A program made the translations under genes and the position numbers. Below, piece by piece: positions 1-5,817 of a stretch of 7,198 nt of DNA (positions within the stretch are counted from its first letter, which is position 1; every line of letters begins with the position of its first letter). The stretch lies in assembly GCA_900758375.1 (NCBI GenBank), contig CAAERJ010000020.1, positions 1 through 7,198 of the forward strand, given 5' to 3'. The stretch comes from an uncultured Collinsella sp. Lineage in GTDB: Bacteria; Actinomycetota; Coriobacteriia; Coriobacteriales; Coriobacteriaceae. The notes beneath the pieces are model-generated. The model was not told the origin of the DNA. It did not search any database and saw only the letters and a list, made by a program, of their open reading frames with translations.

Positions 1-271
1 GAAGATCGGCAAAGTACAACCCCAAACGCAATGACAACTTAATGAGGTAACTGCCACATGTGAGGCACCCAGGGCATTGCTGTCTCGATTTTGAGCACGA
101 TGCCTTCCGCCTTGCATGGGCCGTTCCATCCCGCCCCTGCAGCAACTGCCTCACGGGCTCATTGAAAACCGCATAGCACCCCAACGTCAGCTCATCACCC
201 ACGGCAAGCACATCACTCACGACAACCAACACATCAACAAACAGCACGAACATCAACCGATTGGAGAAGCT
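1..271. other. Upstream region without a recognisable gene
   Basis: No convincing complete gene is seen here. Reading from base 3, an open frame enters from the left edge and ends at the TAA at 48-50 (last residues KRNDNLMR). It could be the C-terminus of an upstream plus-strand gene, but the two other frames also stop within 50 bases, so this is not decidable. Bases 51-115 are unremarkable apart from the 8-base palindrome CACATGTG (55-62). From about 170 to 260 the plus strand is rich in A and C and poor in T and G, which suggests an unstructured mRNA leader. I could not identify a convincing promoter for the gene that follows. Confidence 0.5.
193..255 (+). repeat. CATCA-type short tandem repeats in the leader of the first gene
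   Basis: Two adjacent 18-base units at 193-210 and 211-228 match at 15 of 18 positions (consensus CATCACNCACGRCAASCA). Two more CATCA words follow at 232-236 and 251-255, so the word recurs at intervals of 18, 21 and 19 bases, close to two helical turns. The last copy ends just before the ribosome binding site of the gene starting at 272. The array could be a protein-binding array, or could simply reflect low-complexity A/C-rich DNA. The first two units are seen directly; a function is inference. Confidence 0.4.
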
Positions 272-1162
272 ATGACAAACCACCACGCTGAAGACGGCGA
301 TAAGAAAAGCATTTTGGATGCCCGCATTGAGCGAGCATATGCAAACGAATATGACGCCGCCTTTGCCGCCGCGACCATCAAGAACTACGCGTCGCTACCG
401 CTCGCGACGATCTTGGCCGACCACCCTCAACTGCTGAAGCGCTGCACAAAGATCATGGGCGACCCCGACATTCGCAAGCTGACAGACCCCTATGCCCCAA
501 AACGCGACAACGATTCGTACGTTCTTACCGTAGGCTGCCTAGCCCATATGCTTACGGCACTCGACACGAAACTCAAGCTCGAATGGGAACCCGACGAGCG
601 TCATGAACTCGAAAGCAAGCGGAACACCCTGCGCACCGCACTGTTCCTTCCGTTGGACGGCCTCAAGCGCTGCAACGTCGAGCTCAATACACAGGCGCGG
701 CAAAAGCCCGGGACCACGGGGCAGAAAACTCCAAGACCCCATGCGGCCATCGTCGACCGCAACCGATATAACCGCATGACCGCGCACTTTCCTGCCGAGG
801 GAGCAGCCATAAGGACGCTGATCGACCTGCTGTGCCTCCTGAGCATCAACGAGCTATTTGAGGGCTATCTCGCCCTTGTTCCCGCGACGGCACCCAAGTC
901 GGTAGCAAAGATCATCGAGACCTGCAGACGCCAGTTTGAGCGCCATCGCAATGGCAGCGAGATGAACGCCAGCATCGCGCAGTACTACGCGGCTCATTAC
1001 AAAAATGACGGATGTGCCCCTGTCGAGCATCAGCTGCGGCTCGCCTACACCACGCCCGCCGCAACGCTCCATCGCTTTGGAGCCCTTGGCGCTTGCGAGC
1101 CGCACGAACAGGCAGCCTGCCCCGCAACCGAGCTCGACCTCAGGCTCGGACAAACCCTGTAG
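272..1162 (+). CDS. Hypothetical protein, first gene of the ClpP/VirD4-like cluster
   Basis: This encodes a 296-residue protein that I do not recognise. The ATG at 272 is preferred over an in-frame ATG at 116 because GGAG at 263-266 lies 5 bases upstream, and because the 52 residues added by the earlier start are a Q/H/N-rich, non-protein-like translation of the A/C-rich leader. The product looks soluble. The N-terminus is charged (residues 5-30), followed by an alanine-rich predicted helical stretch. Residues 105-120 are strongly charged (EPDERHELESKR). Residues 140-160 are a P/G/T/K/Q-rich probable linker. Residues 178-203 are the most hydrophobic part but are broken by charged residues, so probably a buried helix rather than a membrane segment. 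There is no signal peptide and no paired cysteine motif. The gene ends 63 bases before the ClpP-like gene on the same strand, so it is probably co-transcribed. It may be a substrate, adaptor or DNA-handling partner of the cluster; this is inference from position only. Confidence 0.75.
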   Translation: MTNHHAEDGDKKSILDARIERAYANEYDAAFAAATIKNYASLPLATILADHPQLLKRCTKIMGDPDIRKLTDPYAPKRDNDSYVLTVGCLAHMLTALDTKLKLEWEPDERHELESKRNTLRTALFLPLDGLKRCNVELNTQARQKPGTTGQKTPRPHAAIVDRNRYNRMTAHFPAEGAAIRTLIDLLCLLSINELFEGYLALVPATAPKSVAKIIETCRRQFERHRNGSEMNASIAQYYAAHYKNDGCAPVEHQLRLAYTTPAATLHRFGALGACEPHEQAACPATELDLRLGQTL

Positions 1163-1183
1163 CCCGCCAGCCCCTCCGCGGGC
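1162..1183 (+). other. Short GC hairpin at the stop codon of the first gene
   Basis: GCCCGC (1162-1167) can pair with GCGGGC (1178-1183) across a 10-base loop, beginning at the last base of the TAG stop. No T-run follows (the next bases are AACAATCC), so it does not look like a rho-independent terminator. It may protect or partly attenuate the transcript between the first gene and the ClpP-like gene. Confidence 0.3.
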
Positions 1184-1225
1184 AACAATCCTATTCCACA
1201 ACACAACCAACAGAAAGGAGTCCTC

Positions 1226-1843
1226 ATGGACACCAATCATTCCCCCATCATCAGCCCCCTCACCATGCGTGAATCCGCCCGAGGTATCGCGCTCACCAGC
1301 ATTTACGATGAGATGCTCGCCCGTCGCGAGCTCTCCGTCATGGGAAACATCGAAACCCCGATGGCCCACGACCTATGCCAGCAGATCCGCCTGCTCGATG
1401 CCACCGACCCCAGCCGCCCCATCACCATATTTGTCGCCAGCGCCGGCGGAAGCGTGCGATCGGGTCTTGCGATCTATGACGCCATGCGCCTCGCGTCGTG
1501 CCCCATCCGCACCGTCTGCCTGGAATTCGCCGCGTCCATGGGCGCCGTGATCTTTATGGGCGGCGACGATCGCCGTATGGCGCCCCATGCAGAGCTCATG
1601 ATTCACGACCCGCTGATCCCCCAGGGGGCAGGCGGCTCGGCACTTGCGCTGCAGGAAACCAGCCGGCGTCTCATGCAGACCCGCAAGACCCTCACGCAAA
1701 TCCTCTCGGACCGCAGCGGCCTCACGCCCAAGCGCATCCAGTCCCTCACTGCAAAAGACACCTACCTTTCGGCCGAGCGCGCCGTCGAGCTCGGCTTTGC
1801 CCACGAAATCCTCTCGACCACCAAGGAGGTCGCCCATGTCTAA
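1226..1843 (+). CDS. ClpP-family serine peptidase (Clp protease proteolytic subunit-like)
   Basis: This is a 205-residue protein, about the usual length of ClpP (about 200). The ClpP fold is recognisable throughout. It has the N-terminal RG...IYDEML segment (residues 19-31), the oxyanion-loop motif SAGGSV (72-77; the usual proline is alanine here), AASMGA around the nucleophile Ser104, MIHDP with His127, and KDTYLSA with Asp178. The Ser-His-Asp triad is therefore complete and spaced as in the family, so activity is expected. ClpP proteins assemble into barrels that degrade proteins fed by a hexameric AAA+ ATPase in the cytoplasm; that is family knowledge. No Clp ATPase gene lies beside it. 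The neighbour is a VirD4-like ATPase whose start codon overlaps its end by 8 bases. AAAGGAG (1214-1220) sits 5 bases before the ATG. It is probably not the housekeeping clpP, given the accessory context and divergent loops, so no symbol is assigned. A phage-type or element-borne ClpP relative is the alternative. Confidence 0.9.
   Translation: MDTNHSPIISPLTMRESARGIALTSIYDEMLARRELSVMGNIETPMAHDLCQQIRLLDATDPSRPITIFVASAGGSVRSGLAIYDAMRLASCPIRTVCLEFAASMGAVIFMGGDDRRMAPHAELMIHDPLIPQGAGGSALALQETSRRLMQTRKTLTQILSDRSGLTPKRIQSLTAKDTYLSAERAVELGFAHEILSTTKEVAHV
1823..1830 (+). promoter_or_regulatory. Perfect ribosome binding site inside the ClpP-like gene
   Basis: AAGGAGGT lies 5 bases before the ATG at 1836, within the last codons of the ClpP-like gene. 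This near-ideal Shine-Dalgarno sequence fixes the start of the VirD4-like gene and rules out the longer in-frame extension that reads through the peptidase gene. Together with the 8-base overlap it suggests coupled and efficient translation of the ATPase. Confidence 0.85.
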
Positions 1844-3146
1844 CCTCGCCAGCCGCCTCGCCGCATCTGAGTCCGCATCGTCTACCATCCTTGCCAAGGA
1901 TCGAACGCTTTCCTGCGACACCCGCCAAACGGGACTCAACAACAATGCACTTGTGATCGGCCCCTCGGGAGCCGGCAAGACCCGAAACGTCCTCAAGCCC
2001 AACCTGCTGCAAATGAACGCAAGCTACATCGTGCTCGACACCAAAGGCACGCTCTGTCGCGAAGTGGGACCCGTGCTGGCAGCCCACGGTTACCGCGTGC
2101 AATGTCTCAACTTCGCCGACCTCAACACCGTCCCGGCCCTTGCGCCCGGCATCGAGCGCTGCGGCTACAACCCCCTGAGGCACATTCGCCGCAAGGCGGA
2201 CGGCAGGCCCAACCAGCAGGACATCCTCTCGGTGGCAAAGGCCATCTGCCCCATCGAGGACAACAACCAGCCTTTTTGGGATCATGCCGCGGCAAACCTG
2301 CTGTCGTGTCTTATCGCCTACGTCACCGAGCAGCTACCCGCCGACGAGCAGACGATCAGCTCGGTCATCAAGCTGATCGAGCACCTGCAGGACGGTGCCA
2401 CGGGTCGATTGTTTGACGACCTGATCACGACCGACCCCCAAAGCTATGCCCTCTCGCTATGGCGGCGCTACGCCATTACGCAAAATGCCGAGCGCATGCA
2501 CGCGAGCATCGTCGGCATCCTTGCCGAAAAGGTCATGTGTCTGGGATTCGACGGTGCGGCACAGCTCTATCGTGAGTGCCATCAGGTGGACTTCGCTTCC
2601 ATGGGACACACCCCCTGCGCCCTGTTTGTAACCGTGAGCGATATTGACCGCAATCTCGATCCGCTGACCGGCCTCTTTATTTCGCAGGCGTTTATGGGCC
2701 TCATTCGTGAGGCCGATAGGCAGCCCGACGGCAGCCTGCCCGTGCCCGTGCGCTTTATGCTCGATGACTTCGCAAATCTGCAGATCCCCCAGATCGACAA
2801 CGTGCTCTCGATTATCCGAAGCCGCAACATCTGGGCAACGCTGCTGCTGCAGTCGACCAACCAGCTCGATGCGCTCTATGGCGAGGCACGCGCACGCTCC
2901 ATCATGGGCAACTGCGACACGCATCTGGTGCTGGCGTTCCAGGATCCCGAGAGTGCCCGGGTGTTTTCCGACCGCGCCGACGCGCTGCCCAGCACGCTCA
3001 TGGCGACGCCGATTGATCGCTCGTGGCTCTTTGTACGCGGTCGCACTCCCGAACAGGTCGAGCGCTTTAGGCTCGAAGACCATCCGCTGTACGGGGAACT
3101 GCCCGAAGCGCAGCGAGACACCACGCAGGTCGAATTAACCCGCTAA
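1836..3146 (+). CDS. VirD4/TraG-type coupling-protein ATPase without membrane anchor
   Basis: This is a 436-residue protein with the core of type IV coupling proteins (VirD4/TraG; TraM-recognition/TraD-type ATPase). Known members are hexameric motors that hand DNA-protein substrates to a type IV secretion channel. Walker A is GPSGAGKT (42-49) and is followed by IVLDTKG (65-71). The conserved FWDHAA segment is at 147-152. The Walker B region is RFMLDDFAN (306-314), where most relatives have Asp-Glu. The glutamine motif LLLQSTNQL is at 336-344. The C-terminal end (RGRTPEQVERFRLEDHPLY) resembles the last segment of the CD1115-type VirD4 family from Gram-positive elements. The usual N-terminal region of one hundred or more residues with transmembrane helices is absent: only about 25 residues precede the LSCDTR segment that leads into the ATPase. 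The protein should therefore be soluble, or recruited by a separate membrane partner. The start is fixed by AAGGAGGT. It is probably co-transcribed with the ClpP-like gene and ends before a strong terminator. Confidence 0.85.
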   Translation: MSNLASRLAASESASSTILAKDRTLSCDTRQTGLNNNALVIGPSGAGKTRNVLKPNLLQMNASYIVLDTKGTLCREVGPVLAAHGYRVQCLNFADLNTVPALAPGIERCGYNPLRHIRRKADGRPNQQDILSVAKAICPIEDNNQPFWDHAAANLLSCLIAYVTEQLPADEQTISSVIKLIEHLQDGATGRLFDDLITTDPQSYALSLWRRYAITQNAERMHASIVGILAEKVMCLGFDGAAQLYRECHQVDFASMGHTPCALFVTVSDIDRNLDPLTGLFISQAFMGLIREADRQPDGSLPVPVRFMLDDFANLQIPQIDNVLSIIRSRNIWATLLLQSTNQLDALYGEARARSIMGNCDTHLVLAFQDPESARVFSDRADALPSTLMATPIDRSWLFVRGRTPEQVERFRLEDHPLYGELPEAQRDTTQVELTR

Positions 3147-3186
3147 CAACGCTGCGCAGTCCGCCACATTCGACCGCAAACAGCAA

Positions 3187-3218
3187 GGGCCCGTATCCCA
3201 ACGGATACGGGCCCCTTT
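3187..3218. terminator. Bidirectional rho-independent-type terminator
   Basis: A perfect 12-base-pair stem (3187-3198 with 3203-3214) closes a CAAC loop and is followed on the plus strand by CTTTC. A further A-T extension is possible if one C is bulged. It lies 40 bases beyond the stop of the VirD4-like gene and about 30 bases beyond the stop of the converging pgi gene. On the minus strand the stem is followed by TTGCTGTTT, so it can serve both. It separates the accessory cluster from the housekeeping gene. Confidence 0.85.
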
Positions 3219-3246
3219 CGGCAATGACCTATCTCAGCAACAAAGA

Positions 3247-4941
3247 CTACTTGCGGTGAGCGCGGTAGAACTCGATGAGCGCCTGGGTCGAAGCGTCCTG
3301 CTCGGCCTTGGCGGCGTCGTCGTGGAAGGCCGGGGTGATCTGCTTGGCAAGCTGCTTGCCAAGCTCGACGCCCCACTGGTCGTAGGAGTCGATGCCCCAG
3401 ACCGTGCCCTCGACAAACGTGATGTGCTCGTACAGGGCGATGAGCTCGCCGAGTGCGAACGGGGTCAGCGTGTCGCCGAAGATCGAGGTCGTCGGACGGT
3501 TGCCCTCAAAGCAGCGGGCCGGGACGATCTGCTCGGGCGTGCCCTCGGCACGAACCTCGTCGGCTGTCTTGCCAAAGGCGAGTGCCTTGGTCTGGGCCAG
3601 GAAGTTGCCCAGGAACAGCTCGTGCACGTCCTGACCGCTATCGGTCGCAGGGTTGGCGGTATTGGCGAAGGCGATGAAATCGGCCGGAACCACCACGGTG
3701 CCCTGGTGCAGCAGCTGGTAGAAGGCATGCTGGCCGTTGGTACCGGGCTCGCCCCAGAAGATCTCACCGGTGTCGGAGGTCACGGCGCTGCCGTCCCAGC
3801 GGACATGCTTGCCGTTGGACTCCATGGTGAGCTGCTGCAGGTAGGCCGGGAAGCGGTGCAGGTACTGGCAGTACGGCAGCACGGCATGGCTCTTGGAACC
3901 GAAGAAGTTGACGTACCAGACGTTGAGCAGACCCATCAGCGCGACGGCATTGTTCTCGAGCGGCGTGTTGCAGAAGTACTCGTCGATGGCGTGGAAGCCC
4001 TCAAGGAACTGCTGGAAACGCTCGGGGCCGAGCACGACGATCAGCGACAGGCCCACGGCGGAGTCGACGGAGTAGCGGCCGCCGACCCAATTCCAGAAAC
4101 CAAAGGCGTTGGCGGGGTCGATGCCGAAGGCCTCGACCTTCTCGAGTGCGGTGGAAACGGCGACGAAGTGCTTTGCCACGGCCTCGGCGTTCTGCTCATC
4201 GGAGCCATCGATGGCGCCCTGAGCCTTGAGCTGCTCGAGCATCCAGGTCTTGACCTCGCGGGCGTTGGTGAGGGTCTCGAGCGTGGTGAAGGTCTTGGAG
4301 ACGATAATCACGAGCGTGGTCTCGGGATCCAAACCCTTGAGCTTCTCGGCCTGGTCGTTGGGATCGATGTTGGAGATATAGCGGCAATCAATACCGGCGT
4401 CGGCATAGGGACGCAGGGCCTCGTAAGCCATGACCGGGCCCAGGTCGGAGCCGCCGATGCCGATGGACACCAGATGCTCGATCTTCTTGCCGGTAACGCC
4501 CTTCCACTCACCGGAGCGCACGCGCTCGGCGAAGGCATACATGCGGTCGAGAACCTCGTGCACGTCGGCGACGACGTCCTGGCCGTCGACGATGAGCTGG
4601 CCCTTCTCGCTTGCCGGACGGCGAAGCGCGGTGTGCAGAACAGCGCGGTCCTCGGTGGTGTTGATGTGCTCGCCGGAGAACATGGCATCGCGGCGCTCCT
4701 CGAGTTTCACCTCGCGGGCAAGATCGCACAGCAGCTTGACGGTCTCATCGGTCACCAGGTTCTTGGACAGGTCGAAGTGCAGGTCACCGGCGTCAAAGCT
4801 CAGCTTGTTCACGCGCTCGGCGTCAGCAGCGAACCAGGCCTTGAGGTCGATACCTTCGGCCTCGAGCTTCTCTTGATGAGCCTCGAGTGCCTTCCAAGCG
4901 GCAGTCGACGTAGCATCGATAGGTGCGGCAACAGTTGCCAT
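3247..4941 (-). CDS. pgi: Glucose-6-phosphate isomerase
   Basis: This 564-residue cytoplasmic enzyme interconverts glucose 6-phosphate and fructose 6-phosphate in glycolysis and gluconeogenesis. Its length is normal for the bacterial family (about 550). The sugar-phosphate-binding segment IGIGGSDLGP is at 160-169. Both family signatures are present: NWVGGRYSVDSAVG (284-297) and GTVWGIDSYDQWGVELGK (512-529). The catalytic residues expected from characterised isomerases are visible as Glu374 (in MESNGKH), His405 (in GTNGQHAF) and Lys529. The frame could be extended to a GTG at 4968, but the ATG at 4941 is preferred because GAGGAGG sits 5 bases before it and the added residues do not look conserved. 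Codon choice is strongly biased to G/C in the third position, as in highly expressed genes. This bias also leaves a long open antisense frame. It is monocistronic as seen here, converging on the accessory cluster across a shared terminator. Confidence 0.98.
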   Translation of the reverse strand: MATVAAPIDATSTAAWKALEAHQEKLEAEGIDLKAWFAADAERVNKLSFDAGDLHFDLSKNLVTDETVKLLCDLAREVKLEERRDAMFSGEHINTTEDRAVLHTALRRPASEKGQLIVDGQDVVADVHEVLDRMYAFAERVRSGEWKGVTGKKIEHLVSIGIGGSDLGPVMAYEALRPYADAGIDCRYISNIDPNDQAEKLKGLDPETTLVIIVSKTFTTLETLTNAREVKTWMLEQLKAQGAIDGSDEQNAEAVAKHFVAVSTALEKVEAFGIDPANAFGFWNWVGGRYSVDSAVGLSLIVVLGPERFQQFLEGFHAIDEYFCNTPLENNAVALMGLLNVWYVNFFGSKSHAVLPYCQYLHRFPAYLQQLTMESNGKHVRWDGSAVTSDTGEIFWGEPGTNGQHAFYQLLHQGTVVVPADFIAFANTANPATDSGQDVHELFLGNFLAQTKALAFGKTADEVRAEGTPEQIVPARCFEGNRPTTSIFGDTLTPFALGELIALYEHITFVEGTVWGIDSYDQWGVELGKQLAKQITPAFHDDAAKAEQDASTQALIEFYRAHRK

Positions 4942-4959
4942 AGAGTCCTCCTCAGCATA

Positions 4960-4983
4960 CGGGCGCACGCCTCCATGCGCCCG
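4960..4983 (-). promoter_or_regulatory. Hairpin in the pgi mRNA leader
   Basis: CGGGCGCA (4960-4967) and TGCGCCCG (4976-4983) form a perfect 8-base-pair stem with an 8-base loop, 18 bases upstream of the pgi start codon. In the mRNA the loop reads TGGAGGCG and so displays a second Shine-Dalgarno-like GGAGG, while the true site (GAGGAGG) stays free between the hairpin and the ATG. It may stabilise the mRNA 5' end or serve as a regulatory structure. No known riboswitch fold is recognised. Confidence 0.4.
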
Positions 4984-5000
4984 GACATTCAGATGCCACT

Positions 5001-5029
5001 ATTCTAGCGCAGGTCAAGACTATAATCAG
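5001..5029 (-). promoter_or_regulatory. Possible pgi promoter
   Basis: On the minus strand TAGAAT (5006-5001) matches the -10 consensus at five of six bases. A weak -35 candidate, CTGATT (5029-5024), lies 17 bases upstream. The alternative TTGACC (5017-5012) is a better -35 box but has only a poor -10 (ATCTGA) at the right distance. Either would give a leader of some 45-60 bases containing the hairpin. This call is tentative. Confidence 0.3.
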
Positions 5030-5063
5030 CGAGCGTTGCCAATCGGCCCCCAAACGGCAACCG

Positions 5064-5133
5064 ACCAAAAAGGGACAGGTTTATTTTGGCAGGTCAAACG
5101 CTTTACCAACCAAAAATAACCCATCCCTTTATG
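5064..5133. repeat. Long imperfect palindrome containing copy 1 of a 19-base repeat
   Basis: The 19-base sequence ACCAAAAAGGGACAGGTTT (5064-5082) occurs again exactly at 5799-5817. In this copy it continues through TATTTTGG to 5089 and faces an imperfect inverted partner at 5110-5133 (CCAAAAATAACCC...ATCCCTTTATG). Pairing covers most of 5066-5089 against 5133-5110 with a few mismatches and bulges. The intervening bases can extend the stem (GGT-AAA at 5092-5098 with TTT-ACC at 5102-5107). The whole resembles a REP- or MITE-like hairpin element. It begins 7 bases beyond the stop of the minus-strand gene at 5141, reads into TTTTTGG on that strand, and so may also terminate that gene. Confidence 0.6.
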
Positions 5134-5140
5134 CCAAATA

Positions 5141-5665
5141 CTAGGCTGCGGCGCACACGCTGCCGAGCAACTCACGCAGAGGAGACCCAATGCCCTCCAG
5201 CAGTTCGGGCGCGATGATGGCAAAAACGGGAACCTCGCCGACGCCCACGACAGCAGGCACCTTGCCCTCCGAGACAATGCATCCATAAGGGACAAAACCG
5301 TCTTCGCCGGCATCGAGCGCCGCCATGCGACGCGCGAGTTCGCGCGCAAAGCCAGCAGTATCGGCATCGCCAATCGCCAATACAAAGTCCACCCCTTCGT
5401 CGGTCGCCAGGGCCACGGCTTCGTCGATCAGCTCGTCTCCCCCGTCGCCCTCAACCGAGCCGCAGCGGAAAAGCACGCGCTCGAGCAGAGCTCGATCAAG
5501 CGAGCCGAGTGCCGCCGAGACAAGCTCATCACGCGTGTGCTTGTCGCCTCCCAGCACGACCAGTGCCTTAGTGCCGCCATAGTGGGCAACCAATCGCCCG
5601 CACCAGCGAGCCACATCCCCATCCGCAACCAAGCGTGTCGGCATACCAAACCCATAATTGACCAT
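5141..5665 (-). CDS. Truncated, degenerate iron-containing alcohol dehydrogenase-like protein
   Basis: The 174-residue product resembles only the N-terminal nucleotide-binding domain of the iron-containing alcohol dehydrogenase (butanol dehydrogenase-like) family, whose members usually have about 380-400 residues. It opens with MVNYGFGMPTRLV, like the family's start (NF..PT.I.FG). It continues with KALVVLGG (33-40) and DEGVDFVLAIG (89-99), where the family has VDF.LAVGGGS. The GGGS nucleotide-binding motif is replaced by GDAD (99-102), and the C-terminal domain with the metal-binding Asp and His residues is absent, so dehydrogenase activity is not expected. The ATG at 5665 is chosen because it gives the family's usual N-terminus; GGAAGGG lies 11 bases upstream. 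In-frame alternatives are an ATG at 5716 and a TTG at 5728, both without a clear ribosome binding site. The frame is open and its codon use resembles that of its neighbours, so it may be expressed as a small protein rather than being a decayed pseudogene. The stop is followed almost at once by the palindromic repeat. Confidence 0.7.
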   Translation of the reverse strand: MVNYGFGMPTRLVADGDVARWCGRLVAHYGGTKALVVLGGDKHTRDELVSAALGSLDRALLERVLFRCGSVEGDGGDELIDEAVALATDEGVDFVLAIGDADTAGFARELARRMAALDAGEDGFVPYGCIVSEGKVPAVVGVGEVPVFAIIAPELLEGIGSPLRELLGSVCAAA

Positions 5666-5798
5666 CTTTCCCACAACCCTTCCGTGCGTATAGGCGGTAT
5701 CGATTGTTAGGCTCATGCTACGAAGCAAGGTTTTCCGAGCTGTTTCGCACTCTTTAGAGCTGCGTTAAAAAACCCGATGCAGCCGCACGACCATACCT

Positions 5799-5817
5799 AC
5801 CAAAAAGGGACAGGTTT
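5799..5817 (+). repeat. Copy 2 of the 19-base direct repeat
   Basis: This is ACCAAAAAGGGACAGGTTT, identical to 5064-5082 and in the same orientation, 735 bases away. Here no full inverted partner follows; only AAAACC (5768-5773) against GGTTTT (5813-5818) could pair, across a 39-base loop. The last two bases are also the first two of the -35 box of the polymerase promoter. It may be the remnant of a longer palindromic element. Confidence 0.65.

Noticed and set aside
100..165. 21-residue small open frame in the upstream region
   Set aside because: It has no ribosome binding site and no conserved feature; such frames are expected by chance.
193..255. CRISPR-like interpretation of the CATCA repeats
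   Set aside because: The units are short, imperfect and adjacent, with no spacer structure and no cas genes.
116..271. In-frame upstream start (ATG 116) for the first gene
   Set aside because: It lacks a ribosome binding site, and the added 52 residues are a low-complexity translation of the A/C-rich leader; ATG 272 has GGAG at proper spacing.
1644..1835. Longer N-terminus for the VirD4-like ATPase
   Set aside because: The extension is the peptidase gene read out of frame (S/R/P/A-rich) and contains no membrane helices; AAGGAGGT fixes the start at 1836.
1373..2002. 209-codon minus-strand frame across the ClpP-like and VirD4-like genes
   Set aside because: It is antisense to two well-recognised genes, has no ribosome binding site or motif, and is best explained as a shadow of GC-rich codon bias.
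2457..3083. 208-codon minus-strand frame inside the VirD4-like gene
   Set aside because: It overlaps conserved ATPase motifs on the other strand and shows no protein-family features of its own.
3256..5007. 583-codon open frame on the plus strand, antisense to pgi
   Set aside because: It mirrors pgi almost exactly. Its translation is a V/L/G/E/D-rich product of the codon bias of a highly expressed GC-rich gene, with no plausible ribosome binding site or family motif.
5021..5026. Perfect TATAAT on the plus strand
   Set aside because: There is no acceptable -35 box 16-18 bases upstream and no plus-strand gene downstream until 5889, which has its own better promoter.
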